Assembly: GCF_010389155.1 (NCBI RefSeq)
Contig: NC_057765.1
Location: forward strand, 22,632,980 to 22,696,979
Reading direction: 5' to 3'
DNA from: Erigeron canadensis
Taxonomy: Eukaryota > Streptophyta > Magnoliopsida > Asterales > Asteraceae
DNA: 64,000 nucleotides
Shown here: positions 19,124-31,526 of the stretch, piece after piece
Numbering within the stretch: the stretch's first letter is position 1
How the letters are laid out: the number at the start of each line of letters is the position of its first letter
The notes under the pieces: generated by a model
Databases searched by the model: none
Told to the model about the DNA's origin: nothing
The model's input: only the letters and a program-made list of their open reading frames with translations
Translations under genes and position numbers: made by a program

Positions 19124-22099
19124 ATGGGCAATGGTGCGAAAGTACAAGTTGAAGCCCAAGGAGACTATCTTTTGAAACTTCCAAATGGTTTGGAAATTGT
19201 ATTGAACAATGTTTTGTATGCACCCAGTTTGACTAGGAGCATTATTTCAGTTTCCCGTTTAAGACATGTTGGATATGATTTTAAATTTGTTAACAATGAT
19301 ATCCATATTTCTATGAATGATGTATTTTATTTTAAAGCCATGCCTATAAATGGTATTTATGAATTGGTTCATGAAAACACAACATATGATAACTCAATGT
19401 ACCAAGCTACCACCAAGAAACTTAAATTAGATTTAAGTGAAACCTATATTTGGCATTGTCGTCTTGGCCATATAAATAAGAATCGCATACTAACACTTCA
19501 AAAGAATGGTCTTTTGAAAACAAAATCAAATGATTCATTTGATGTATGTGAATCTTGTTTACAAGGCAAGATAACTAAGGCTCCTTTCAATGGCACTAAT
19601 GAAAGGGCAAAAAATTTATTAGGTATCATACATTCGGATGTATGTGGTCCTTTTAACCCAATGACAAGGAATGGTGAAAGATACTTCATCACATTCACCG
19701 ATGACTATAGTCGTTACGGTTATGTGTACTTATTAAAACACAAGAGTGAAGCTTTTGAAGTGTTCAAAATTTTCAAGAATGAAGTAGAAAACCAACTCAG
19801 CAAGACAATAAAAATTCTTCGTTATGATAGAGGAGGTGAATACCTAAGTGATGCTTTTCAAGATCATCTCAGAAGTTGTGGGATCATCTCACAGCTAACT
19901 CCACCTGGAACACCACAACATAATGGTGTGTCTGAAAGGAGGAATCAAACCCTATTAGATATGGTTCGTTCTATGATGAGCAAAAGCTCACTACCTCTGT
20001 CATTTTGGGGTTATGCCATAATCTCTGCTGCCCGAATTTTAAATATGGCTCCGACCAAGAAAGTGGAGAGAACACCTTTTGAAATATGGCATGGAAGAGT
20101 TCCATCTTTGTCATATTTAAAAGTATGGGGTTGTGAGGCTTATGTAAGACATGATACCTCAAGCAAATTAGAACCCCGATCCACTAAATGTATCTTTGTA
20201 GGATATCCTAAAGATGATTTGGGATATTATTTCTACGATCCTAATGAGCAAAATGTATTTGTTGCTCGAAAGGCTGAGTTCTTGGAGACTAAATTCCTTA
20301 TGGAAGGAACTAGTTCTAGAACAGTGGAACTTGAAGAAGATCAAGAACCACTGACAGATACACACTTGGGTGACACTAGCTTTCAACAAAAGTATGTTGA
20401 AGATGATCAAGGAGTTGATCAAGACACACAAAACGTTCGCAGATCTGGTAGAGCTTCTTATCCACCTGAAAGATATGGATTTCTTATGGATGAATGCTAT
20501 ATGATGGTTTCTGATGAACCTACCACCTACCATGATGCAATGTCCAAATCGGATTCGGGCAAATGTTTAGAAGCCATGAACGCTGAGATGCAATCCATGT
20601 ATGATAACCAAGTTTGGGAATTGGTTAATGAACCACCAAATTCCAAAGTAGTTGGAAGTAAATGGGTGTTCAAATTGAAACACGATATGCATGGAAACTT
20701 GCTTACTTATAAAGCTAGACTTGTAGCAAAAGGTTTCACTCAAACTCGAGGGGTCGACTATGATGAAACTTTTTCGCCCGTGGCAATGCTAAAGTCTATT
20801 AGGATATTATTTGCCATAGCCGCTCATTATGACTATGAGATATGGCAAATGGATGTTAAAACCGCGTTTCTAAATGGATATCTTGAGGAAGATGTCTATA
20901 TGGATCAGCCTGAAGGTTTTGTCGATCCTAAACATCCTAATAAAGTATGCAAATTAAAGAAATCAATCTATGGATTGAAACAAGCATCAAGAAGCTGGAA
21001 TCGTCGTTTTGATGAAGAAGTCAAGAAATTTGGCTTTATCAAAAACGCTGATGAAGCTTGTGTGTATAAGAAGGATAGTGGGAGCATCATTACTTTTCTA
21101 GTATTATATGTCGATGACATTCTTCTATTTGGAAATGATATTCCAACCTTGGAAGGTGTAAAAGCCTGGCTTGGAAGTTGCTTTTCCATTAAGGATCTTG
21201 GTGAAGCAGCCTATATTTTGGGGATAAGGATCTATAGGGATAGATCAAGGCACTTAATAGGTTTAAATCAAAGTGCATACATAGATAAAATCTTGAAAAG
21301 GTTCAAGATGGAAAACTCTAAGAAAGGCTTAGTACCTATTCAAAGAGGAACTATATTGAGCACTTCTCAATCCCCTAGCTCAAAAGTTGAGCAAAAGAAA
21401 ATGAGTGGAATCCCATATGCATCTGCTATAGGATCCATCATGTATGCTATGATATGCACGAGGCCGGACATGTCATGCGCTTTGAGCATGACAAGTAGAT
21501 ACCAGCAAAATCCAGGAGATAGTCATTGGATGGCTGTCAAGAATATATTGAAATATCTTAGAAATACTAAAGATATGTTCTTAATATATGGATCTGGTGA
21601 GGAGGAGCTCGTTGTAAAGGGTTACACGGATGCGAGTTTCAAAACTGATCGAGATGATTCTCGATCACAATCGGGGTACATCTTCATTCTAAATGGAGGA
21701 GCTGTTTCTTGGAAAAGCTCGAAGCAAGATGTGGTTGCATTGTCCACTACAGAGTCGGAATACATCGCCGCTTCTTTGGCAGCACAAGAGGCTGCATGGT
21801 TGAAGTAATTCATTGCCGATCTAGGGGTTGTTCCTTCCATTCAAGAACCCCTAGAAATTCTTTGTGATAACGAGGGCGCAATTGCTCAAATCAAAGAACC
21901 TCGTGCGCATCAAAAGACTAGACACATTGAGCGGAGATTCAACTACATAAGGGATGAAGTTGAAAAAGGAAAGATATGTATTCGCAAAGTTCACACCGAT
22001 CAAAATATTGCGGACCCACTCACGAAGCTCCTTGAAAGGCCTAAGCATGAAAGTCATACTTGTGCCATGGGACTTCGATATTCTAGTGATTGGATTTGA
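19124..22099 (+). pseudogene. pol: pol of element D (protease end, integrase, RT, RNase H)
   Basis: The frame starts in the second half of the protease. It then gives the pre-integrase HRLGHIN-type zinc region (about 19450-19570) and the integrase core with HSDVCGPF, FTDDYSRY and PQHNGVSERRNQ. RT follows ([12 protein letters not shown], catalytic YVDDILL near 21106-21126), then RNase H (TDASF, STTESEYIAA). A single TAA at 21806-21808 cuts RNase H. The same frame then continues with RNase H sequence (DNEGAI, HIERRFNYIRDE) to the natural TGA at 22097-22099. So the lesions in D are one protease frameshift and one stop. Confidence 0.9.
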
Positions 22100-22886
22100 T
22101 CTATTTTATGTATTTGGATATCGGAACATTTGTATTTGTTAACACTTTATATGAATATTGGTATTATGCATTTAAATTGTGTTATGTTCCATTTTGTGCA
22201 TGTTTAAATCCATGAATAAATTAGTTATTCTAAATGTCCGTAGTCGATCATATTTGTGGGAACAAATATGAATATAAGACTATTATGAACTTGGATTGGT
22301 AGATGTTCAAAAGGTTTTGAATATAGAGAAATGTGTTGCTGCCAAGGTTCATAGATATTTGTGGGATACAAATATTGGACTGACCTGCACTCAAGCATTA
22401 CTACATGGAATCTTTGTGATTGATCATAAGTAATCTTGATTTAAAAGGCAAATATCATTGTATCCTCAGACCTGAGATACATATTGGGTCTTGATATTCA
22501 CTGAATATTACACTTTGACTTGGTTCTTCGTTGTTCTAAAACATGGCAGTACATAAGGCTAAGCTCAGGTATGATATAAGGTGATTGTGAAAGACATATG
22601 TAGTCGAAATGGGATTTGTTCCTCTTATTCATTGAGAGTTAGATGTCTAAGGCCTGTTACAAAGTTAAATCAACAGAGAATGATCACTCTATGTCTCTAG
22701 GATTTAACATGACATCTACGACAAAAGGAAAAATGATCGATTCACCTAAATCATTTCAAGTAGGGACTTGAAGGGGATGATGTTATTGAATGGCACTACG
22801 TCACACGTATTAGGGTTAGCAAACCGTTGTTAGGCGGTATTTGCTATTTGCGTCAATATTCTATGAATCTTGTGCAAGTGGGAGAT
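22100..22886 (+). other. 3' untranslated region and polypurine tract of D
   Basis: 787 bp without an ORF. The end, GTGCAAGTGGGAGAT (about 22872-22886), is the polypurine tract directly before the 3' LTR. Confidence 0.7.
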
Positions 22887-23799
22887 TGTTGGAATTTCGG
22901 ATGCCCAAGACACATATTAAATTGACGTGGCTAGTATGTGATGATCCAAGTCAGGTCATACCCAATAACAAGTTAGACAAACACTTATGATATGTATTTA
23001 TATGATATGATCTTTAAATAAATATCAATACTTGAAGCATTTAGGAAATGGGTTTCTAAATAACTGCACTTGAGAAATATAAGTAAATTATATGGATAAT
23101 TTATTTTGACAAATATGTGAATGTGTTTATTTGGCAAAATAAACACTTATGTGTGTTATGTATAATACATAATCTGTTACATAAGGTATATAACATGTTA
23201 TAATACATTTATATATATTGTATAAAAGGAAAATGCAAGTGGATTTTGAGTTGGTGAGACCCATGTGGTCTCACCTTGAGGCCGGCCACCCCCACCCAAA
23301 ATGCACATGCATTTGCTTGTTTTATATAACCCACTAGCTACATTGGAAACACACACTTAATACATGCACTTGCTATAGTGTTCTCTCAACTCTCAAGTGC
23401 AAAAACTCTCTCTTTATCTCTCTTGATTTTCGGCACAAACAAGGCAAAAGGAGAAGGGTTTTTCGAGTCTAAATCCTAGCATATTTGGGTGTTTGTTGGA
23501 GGCTTGGGGTATACAAGCTTGAGGTACTTCTATCTTGAAGACTTGCCTTATTTAAGAACATCATCTTCTTCATATCAACCTTCTCATAAGCTTGGAGGAA
23601 GGTAGTCTTCTAAACACCCTATGGTTGTTATTTTGATTGTATGACATTCATATACATGGATCCTTATTGTTTGGGGTTTTCTTTTATAAGTTAAAATTTG
23701 GTTTTAACTATATATAACATAATGAAAGGTTCATTTTTCCCCTGCGTTTTTCATGTTATAAGGATAATATGACTTTGATAAAACCCAAAAGACCCAACA
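22887..23799 (+). repeat. 3' LTR of element D (913 bp)
   Basis: TGTTGGAATTTC...GACCCAACA, near-identical to 15922-16832 and followed by the CTAAG duplication. Confidence 0.95.
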
Positions 23800-24326
23800 C
23801 TAAGTAGCATAATATGTCACTTAATCACATTTAACTTAATTTACTTTCATGTTCAGGACTTGTAGAGGTTACCAAATACAGACTGAATAAATTTTATAAT
23901 AAAGCTAGATCTTTCACAGAATTTAAGGACCAGATCTTAACATTTCTGAAAAGCAAGCATTCTCAGCCATATATCTGAATATGTTTCCCACAAGAACATT
24001 GTATAATTTAAGTTCAGATTGAAGGAAACCTTGGTACTTTGTGCCTACCGATATATCCCAAATTGTAATCACTGAACTAAGCAGTTATATTATGATTAAG
24101 CAGGCTTAAAAGCTAAAGTATCGTCACTTCTAATTTTTTAGCGCAGTAACCTTACTTTATTCATATTTTTTGGATTTTCGATTTTTCAATGTTTTTGTAT
24201 TTTTTCTGACACTAGATATATACAAACTTATACTAAGACAACTCATTTTGTATTTTTTATGACACTATCTATGTACGACTTATACTACAAAGACACGAAA
24301 AATACATTTAAGTTCTTTGAGAGAAA
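23800..24326 (-). other. Spacer of C next to the pol stop
   Basis: Resumes the interrupted 100-bp repeat (to about 23840). The rest is AT-rich noncoding sequence up to the pol stop codon at 24327. No gene seen. Confidence 0.6.
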
Positions 24327-27300
24327 CTACTCGGCATTCTTCATACCATTGAGTTGATTTAACAACTCAAGACGAGGTCCATCAAAAGCTTTAGTGTATA
24401 GATCAGCAAGATTATCATCAGTAATAACCTTTTCTAAATGAATAAGATTTTTCTGAAAACAATCACGTATGAAATGATACTTTATATCTATGTGCTTGGT
24501 GACTTTAAAGTTTTTCGGATTCTTGGTAATATCTATGGCAGACTTATTATCAATACAAATAGGAGTATTGGAGATATTCATACCATAGTCGCGCAATTGT
24601 TGTTGTATCCAAAGCACCTGAGAACAGCAATATCCAGCAGCAATGTACTCTGCTTCACAGGAAGACTGTGCAACAGATGTCTGCTTTTTGCACTGCCACG
24701 ATATAATTCTCCCCCCTAAAAGCTGACATCCACCTGACGTTGATTTCCTATCCGAATTGTCACCACCATAATCCGAATCAGTATAAGCTACGAAGTCAAA
24801 GGAACCATACATGGGATACCAAAGACCTAGACGAGGCTTGGCTTTCACATAACGAAGAATCCTTTTCGCAGCTTTCAAGTGTGACTCTTTCGGATTAGCC
24901 TGATATCTAGCACACATAGAAACAGCAAAGGTAATATCTGGACGTGAGGCTGTCAGATACATCAAGGATCCAATGATAGCCCGATATTGAGTGGCATCGA
25001 CGTATGGATCATTAGGCTTATCAGGACACAACCCATGATTAGTCTTAATGGGAGTAACAGCATCCTTAGCATCAGTCATTCGAAACCTAGTAAGAAGATC
25101 TTTGACATACTTGGTCTGATATATAAAGAAGCCATCCTTCAGTTGATCCACCTGTAGTCCAAGGAAGAAGGTTAATTCCTTCATAGCACTCATCTCAAAC
25201 TTAGCCTTCATGCTCTGTTCAAATTCCTTGCACATATTGTCATCAAATGAACCAAAAATGATGTCATCGACGTAAACCTGTACAAGCAAGTAGTCTTTCC
25301 CTTTCCATTTAATAAATAGCGTGTTGTCTATAGAACCTCTGGTAAAACCACTTTCCTTCAAATGAGTTGTCTATAGAACCTCTGGTAAAACCACTTTCCT
25401 TCAAATGAGTTGACAATTTTTCATACCACAATCGAGGAGCCTGATGTAAACCATATAAAGCCTTATCGATACGATATACTCTATTAGGAAAGTCTGGATC
25501 CTCAAACCCGGCAGGTTGTTCTACATACACTTCTTCTTTAATTTCTCCATACAAAAAGGCACTCTTTACATCAAGCTGATACACCTTAATACCTTTATAA
25601 CTAGCATATGCCAGAAATAATCGAATAGCTTCAAGTCTAGCTACAGGTGCAAATGTCTCATCGTAATCAAAGCCTTCTTGTTGCTCAAATCCTCTAACCA
25701 CCAATCGAGCCTTATTGCGAGTGACTACATCTCTGTCATCTCTTTTACAACGAAAAACCCAACGCGTTGTTAAAGGAGATTCACCCGGAGGTAAGTCAAC
25801 TAACGTCTATACTTCAAGCTTTCGAAACTGAGCCAATTCTTCTTGCATCGCCTCAACCCATGACGGTTCCTTAAGAGCCATTCCAACATTTTTAGGCTCA
25901 ACTTGAGAGATAAAGCAGTAATACAAGTACCAAGTAATTGCCCCAATATCCTTAACTTCAGCAAACATACACGACAGTTTCTTAGATTGATTCCTCGTGC
26001 GAATAGAGGCAGAAGCATCACCAATGATTTGCTCGACTGGATGATCCTTGTTGACCCTAGTTTGAGGAACCTTATCGACTGAAAGATCATCTCCCAAGTT
26101 TGTCTGCACATGTTGCTCTGGAGTTTTATAATCTGGAGTTTTAGGCTCTTCCTGATTTTCACCTTCCGTGTCATCAGTATTATAGAAAGGAGAATCAGGT
26201 AGAGGTATATGCAAGGGATCAGTAGGATCTATAGGAGCAGACTCTAAGGTAGAATCTGCTACTTTTGTCCCACTAGATTCTCCAGATTCAGAAGTAGGCT
26301 CAACTATTGGTCAGGAAACAGAAGAAGAACCAGTAATCGGTCCTCCATCAAGAGGATCATGGAGAGTAAGTACATCCTCCACAGTCGGAACACCTGCAAA
26401 AGAAACAGGACCATGAAAAGAAGTGAAGACACCATCATAATCAAAATTATTAGCAGGACTAATGTGTACAGCAGGTTTATGACTGACAATTACGACATTT
26501 GTACCAAGATCTACTTTACCAGTCTTCTGATTGTACACACGCCTAATCGGTGTACTTGGTACATAACCCAGAAAGAAACCCCCCTCAGATTTAGGTTCAA
26601 ATTTCCCTTGAGGAAGAGTTTTAAGAAAAGTGCAAGGAACACCGAAAGGCTCAACATTCTGCAAATTGGGCTTTTTGTTGTGCAAAAGTTCATAACTAGT
26701 TTTCTTAAACTGTTTAACTCTCAAAACCCGATTCAGAATGTGACAAGCTGTATTCACTGCCTCTCCCCGGAAAGTAATAGGAAGCCCTGAATCAGCAAGC
26801 ATCGTCCTAGCTGTCTCAATCAATGTCCTGTTCTTCCTTTCAGCCACGCCATTCTGTTGTGGCTCATATGGTGCACTGTACTGATGTTGAATTCCTTTGG
26901 TCAAGCAAAATACAGTAATAGTATTATTCTTGAACTCAGTACCATTGTCACTCCTGATTCTCTTAACTTTGACTCCATGGACATTTTCAACTTGTTTAAT
27001 AAAATCCATAAATCGTTCTGCGGTAACCTTGGTGTTCAGAAAGAATACCCATGAGTACCTCGAGTAATCATCAGTGATCACCAAACAGTAAGACATCCCT
27101 CCAATGCTTCTTATGTTCACAGGACCAAAGAGATCCATATGAAGTAATTCGAATGGTTTGGATATAGTGTTGAGTACTTTTGATTTATGCGGATTCTTAT
27201 GTTGCTTTCCTTTCAAACACGGTACACACTTATCTTCCATCCCAAACTTCTTAACTGGCACATCGTCAACTAACCCAAGACTAATAAGTTCATTCATCTT

Positions 27301-27777
27301 CCGAAAGTTGATATGTCCCATTCTACGATGCCATAGGAGAGATTCAGACTCATTTGCCTTGCTCAACAAACAAAGGGGCTCCTTTGGTTATCAACACCTA
27401 AAAGTTAGCCATAGATGTCTCTCTTCCGAGGAGCTTTAAGCATTATCCATTCTTCTAGAATAACGAAACCCAGCTTCAAGATGAACATTGTTGCCCTTAT
27501 CACAGATCTGTGAGACACTCATTAAATTGTGAGTAAGTTGTTCCACATAGTTAATTCTTTCTAGAGTAAGTTGTCCATTGACGACATCTCCTTGACCGGT
27601 GATGTTGCCGCCCTTGGATCCAGCAAAACTAACATACGACCCATTTATACCAGTATAATTGGACAAGAGCTTCTTGTCCCCTATCATGTGCCTGGAGCAT
27701 CCACTGTCAAGGTACCACAAATGAATTGGTTTCCTAGGAACTCCCTGCACATAAAATGAGAAAAATTAGTTTTCATT
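24327..27777 (-). pseudogene. pol: pol of element C (protease, integrase, RT, RNase H)
   Basis: Minus-strand order: protease (WYLDSGCSRHMIG near 27690), pre-integrase (LLWHRRMGHINF) and integrase core (HMDLFGPV, ITDDYSRYSW, PQQNGVAERKNR). A variable acidic linker follows, then RT ([20 protein letters not shown] near 25261-25290) and RNase H (SDYGGDNSDRKSTSGGC, CEAEYIAA, DNKSAI), ending MKNAE. Most ORF pieces share one frame. Lesions are frameshifts at 27370-27436, stops near 26311 and 25807 (the latter fits TGG to TAG), and a 43-bp tandem duplication at 25324-25409 that shifts the frame in RT. Sequence style (VEQPAGFEDP) fits the SIRE group. Confidence 0.88.
25324..25409. repeat. 43-bp exact tandem duplication in RT of C
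   Basis: Bases 25324-25366 are repeated exactly at 25367-25409. Because 43 is not a multiple of three, the RT frame shifts between LKESGFTRGSIDN copies. This explains why two overlapping ORFs encode the same peptide. Confidence 0.93.
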
Positions 27778-27800
27778 GGGGACCCAAACCTTCACAGGTT
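27748..27800 (-). promoter_or_regulatory. gag/pol junction of C: stop plus acceptor-like site
   Basis: The minus strand reads TGG GTC CCC AAT GAA AAC TAA, then TTTTTCTCATTTTATGTGCAG|GGAG, then protease in the same frame as the gag tail. CTAAT can serve as a branch point, the next 20 nt are T-rich, and TGCAG|G is a good 3' splice site. Element I has the same order at 55447-55475. Confidence 0.5.
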
Positions 27801-30800
27801 TGGGTCGTCCCTTCTCATCCTTGAGAATCAGTTCAGTCCAATATCCATTGCTAGAAGCCGTGGGTGGGACTTGATTCTCGACTTGTCTTCTCACTGGAGA
27901 AGACTTCTAACCTCTCGTCTGAGAACTTCTTGGGGAATGAGGGCCAAAAGAAGGTCTAACACTTGAGTGAATTCTGTCATAAAATGAATTACGACTTGGA
28001 GGTGTTTGTGACCAACTCGAACTCCCACTGGGAGTTGTGAATCTTGGTTCCTTAGGGGATGAACCTTTTGGTGGAGATTCACGTCGGTGAGGTATAGTAA
28101 ACGGTTTTGTAGAAGATTGAACTTTAGTCTCATGAACCTGTTTATCATTACCCAACCCCCTTTTTCCTTCCGAGGTGGAAACCTTTGAAGGAGAACCCGA
28201 TCTCCGAGGTCGATTTGGACATACACTGTAAACATGACCTTTTTCATGACAAGCAAAGCAAGAGAGGACCTTAACCTTTTTCTTTGTATCTACCTTATTA
28301 TTGGTACTTACAGATTCACTAGTGTCCACTGACTTACTTGTTTTTCTAGAATCCTTATGGTCTCGTTTGGTCGGTGATATCCTAGACTTAATTGGAGACT
28401 TCTTACGTGCAGGCATTAGTATATGCTTCAAAACCTTAGTTGCTTCTACATTAACAACTAATTCATCTTCAGATTTGCTATTCCTAGATTGCTTAGGTAA
28501 AGGAGTTTGATGCAACTGACTTAATTTCTTCATATCCTTAATATCAACATCCCAGACTTTATCAATCCTCTTAGGGTCAATAGATGCTAATGGAAATTCT
28601 AACTCAGTATAAACCCTACTACTCTTTCGAAGTGTAAAGTGAGTAATACTGTCTTTCTGACCGTAAGAAGTGGACGAATCTAGGACAACACCTTTCAATT
28701 TCTCTTCCTTGGTAGGTTGAGAAGAAACTCCTTTAGACTCTGTTGTTTTCTTAGTCAAATTTGGCTTAGGAGTTGAGTCTTTCGATTTACCATCATCAAC
28801 ACTAGGTTGAAGTAGGACTTCAGGAATATTGGGTTCTACAGGAGTATAGTTATTGTTGAAAGGAGGAGGCATGCTATTATAAGAAACCTTAGCAGTGTCA
28901 GAACTCTTAGATGGAGAATCCTCAAACTTTTTCATATGCATTAAAAGCTCAGCATGTCTAGCAGAATCAACCTTAGCATTTAATTCCACTATTTCTATCC
29001 TAGCATCAGCAAGTTCTTTCTCAATTGTAACACATTTTTTAGCTAACAATGCATAAGCTTCACCACCTACTCTTTCTACAGCCATAGCATGTTTAACTTT
29101 GTCTTTCATAGCACTAATGTCAGACTCTAAAAATCTAATCCTACTCTTATAAGAATTTTTCTCTATCAGTGACAGTTAGATCCTTTTTAATCAACTTATC
29201 TCTTTCCTCATGAGCAGCATTGACAACAGATTCAATTTGTTCATTCTTTTGTTCAATTTCATCAAACATTCGATTAACAATTTTGCAAACATGAACAATA
29301 GTACGTAGAGAGTAAGATACCTGTTGATCTGCTTCTTTGCAGTCTTCCATGTAAGCAACAAAGTCATCCACACTCATGCCTACTGGAATTTCATACTCCT
29401 TCATCTGCTCTTCAATTGTCTTTTCAACCTTTTCTGTAGCAGAATCGTCTTTGATCTCAGCAGCTTTCACCTCTCCAGAATCTTTCATATCATCAACCCC
29501 AACCTCTTCATCAGACTCAGAATCAGTATCATATACCTCAGCAGAAGATTCCATGTTCGAGCTTTGAACATTTTCATACAAATGCTCATCATTGTGGTAA
29601 ACTGTGGTGTCCAAGAAATCATCAACAGAATCCACTATCTGAGCCATATCCTCAACTATTTCAGCCAAATAAGCATTATTGGTCTCATCCTGTGGAAGAT
29701 TCCAAACATAAGAACCATCAGGTTGAGCAGCTACGATAGCCTTGTCATTGCCATTTCCAGTAGTATCATCAGTCAACAAGAGAGCTCTACTTGCATTCTG
29801 ATTAAATGGACGATTACCACCTCTATCTTGACGTGTAGGGGTAATATTGACATCTCTCTTTGGTCGTTGACATTCTTTGGCAAAATGTCCAAAGCCATCG
29901 CAGTTATAACACTTAACCTTTGACTTGTTGAAGCCCTGAGTACCCCCAATAAGCTGTCTACCTGTTCTTTGCAAAAACCTTTGCACTCTCCTGGTGATCA
30001 TCGCCAAATTCCATTTCAGATCCATTTCTTCAACATCATCTGGATCTATTTGGTCATAATCTTCATCAATGAGTGCTGGATCTGTGATCCTTCCTGCAAC
30101 AAAAGCTTCATGTGCAGCACACATTGCGGCAAATACATTCATCCTTCCCTCAGCTGATTTCATATCCATGGGCATAGACTTGTAACCAGCAGAAGTAGAT
30201 GAAATGTTACCAAACTTCATATTTCCAGGCTTTGCACTTTCATTAGCCTTTCTAGCCTTGTAACCAGCATCAGTAGCCATGAAACCAGCAGAATCATCTC
30301 CATCCATAACACAATCAGAACTCTCTTTCGTGCCAGAAGTACCAACCCCAGAAAAGAATGCATTAACGTCAGCTGTTGGATTTTTCATAGTAGCATGATA
30401 AAGAGATGGATCTTGTGTGAAGTTGTCTTGGAGATCCTTTGCCTTATCCTTCATTTCTCTATTTCTTAAAGTGGATATAACACCATCTATACGAAGAGTT
30501 GCATAATCTGCTCTTTCTTGCAATCCATGACGAAACTCTTTAAAAGCTTTCGGCAAACCATCCAAGAATTTATCCACTATCTCAGTAGGAGTGTACTTAA
30601 GATCGAAATAAGCTAACTCAGCAAGAAGATGTTGAAATCTCAATATAAGATCCTCAACTTGTTCGTTCTTGGTAGCATTAAAGCAATCAAATTGTTTCTT
30701 AAGCATCTTAATTCTATTTTGCTTCAACAATGGATCACCTTCACAGTGAGCTTCAATAGCATCGAACAATTGTTTTGAAGTCTTGTACTCCTGTTTAGGA

Positions 30801-31141
30801 AACAGGTGCACTAATTCTTGAGGAATGCACATCCGAAGAGTAGAAAGAGCCTTAACTTCAATAGCATACAAAGATTTTTCTTCTCCTTTTAACTCTCCTA
30901 CCTTGTAATTAGTTGTAACACCGTTTACAGTAAGAGTTGGCCATTCATATCCTTCGGTGATCATTATCCACATGTTCAAATCTTCTCGTTGAATATAATC
31001 TTCAAATCGGCCTCTCCACGCCAAGAAGTCAGCCAATGAAACTAACTTCGGTGGAGAATTAGTACGTCCAACGAGATGATCATGATAGACAAGAGAATTC
31101 AGGTATTGTGCAACAGCAGTGTTGGTTGAAGAGGAAGCCAT
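27781..31141 (-). pseudogene. gag: gag of element C, long form with two zinc knuckles
   Basis: The ATG is at 31141-31139 (MASSSTNTAVAQYLNS). Residues about 1-250 are the Copia capsid domain. The first CCHC knuckle, CYNCDGFGHFAKEC, is near residue 427. A long acidic and coiled-coil region follows to 29147, where a 1-nt frameshift breaks the frame. It resumes at 29109 with more coiled coil (EKELADARIEIVELNAKV). A second CCHC knuckle, CFACHEKGHVYSVC, lies near 28220-28260, then a Ser/Pro/Arg-rich tail. There is a TAG at 27907, then about 40 more in-frame codons to the junction stop. At over 1100 codons this is much longer than most Copia gags. Broken, but close to intact. Confidence 0.87.
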
Positions 31142-31144
31142 TGT

Positions 31145-31425
31145 TTAACGAAAATGGATGTGAGAAACGAAAATAGTTTTAAATTCGTAAGAGGAGTTGA
31201 AACGAAGATAGTTGCTAAATTCGTTAGTTAAAACTTAACGAAAATAGATTTAAATTCATTGGAAGGAATGGAACGAAGATAAGGCTAAATTCGTGAGGTG
31301 AAGGTGAACGAAGATAACTTTAAATTCGTTAGAAGGAACTAAACGAAAATAAAGCTAAATTCGTTTGAAGAGATTGTAAACGAAGATGAGGTTAAGTTCG
31401 TTTGCTAAATTCGTTTGAGAAAATG
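31145..31425 (-). repeat. Leader of element C: AACGAA / TAAATTCGT array
   Basis: Eight AACGAA words alternate with TAAATTCGT or TAAGTTCGT at about 35-bp spacing. Most units can fold with a 6-bp AACGAA/TTCGTT stem (e.g. 31305-31330). The leader between the array and the PBS (31426-31510) is unremarkable. Confidence 0.78.
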
Positions 31426-31510
31426 AACTTAGCGACTGTTAGGGTTTCGGGAGGTTTTTTGAGAGAAAATAATCAAACAAACGATCTCAAACCTTCGATA
31501 AGATCTCGAT

Positions 31511-31524
31511 TGGCTCTGATACCA
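31511..31524 (-). other. Primer-binding site of element C
   Basis: Minus-strand TGGTATCAGAGCCA, two bases inside the 5' LTR. A perfect initiator-Met form. Confidence 0.92.
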
Positions 31525-31526
31525 CT

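Larger units (their letters stand above)
15922..23799 (+). mobile_element. Element D: young complete Copia retrotransposon
   Basis: LTRs at 15922-16832 (911 bp) and 22887-23799 (913 bp), with target duplication CTAAG at 15917-15921 and 23800-23804. Plus-strand order: LTR, PBS, leader, gag, protease, integrase, RT, RNase H, purine tract, LTR. By eye the LTRs differ at five positions plus one 2-bp indel (about 0.5%), so D is the most recent insertion here that can be dated. It splits a 100-bp repeat of C, so the empty site can be read exactly. The gag is a different, shorter type from A-C. Confidence 0.95.

Noticed and set aside
19060..19180. Programmed gag-pol frameshift in D
   Set aside because: The shift lies inside the protease after its active site, and no slippery heptamer or pseudoknot is evident; a simple indel is more likely.
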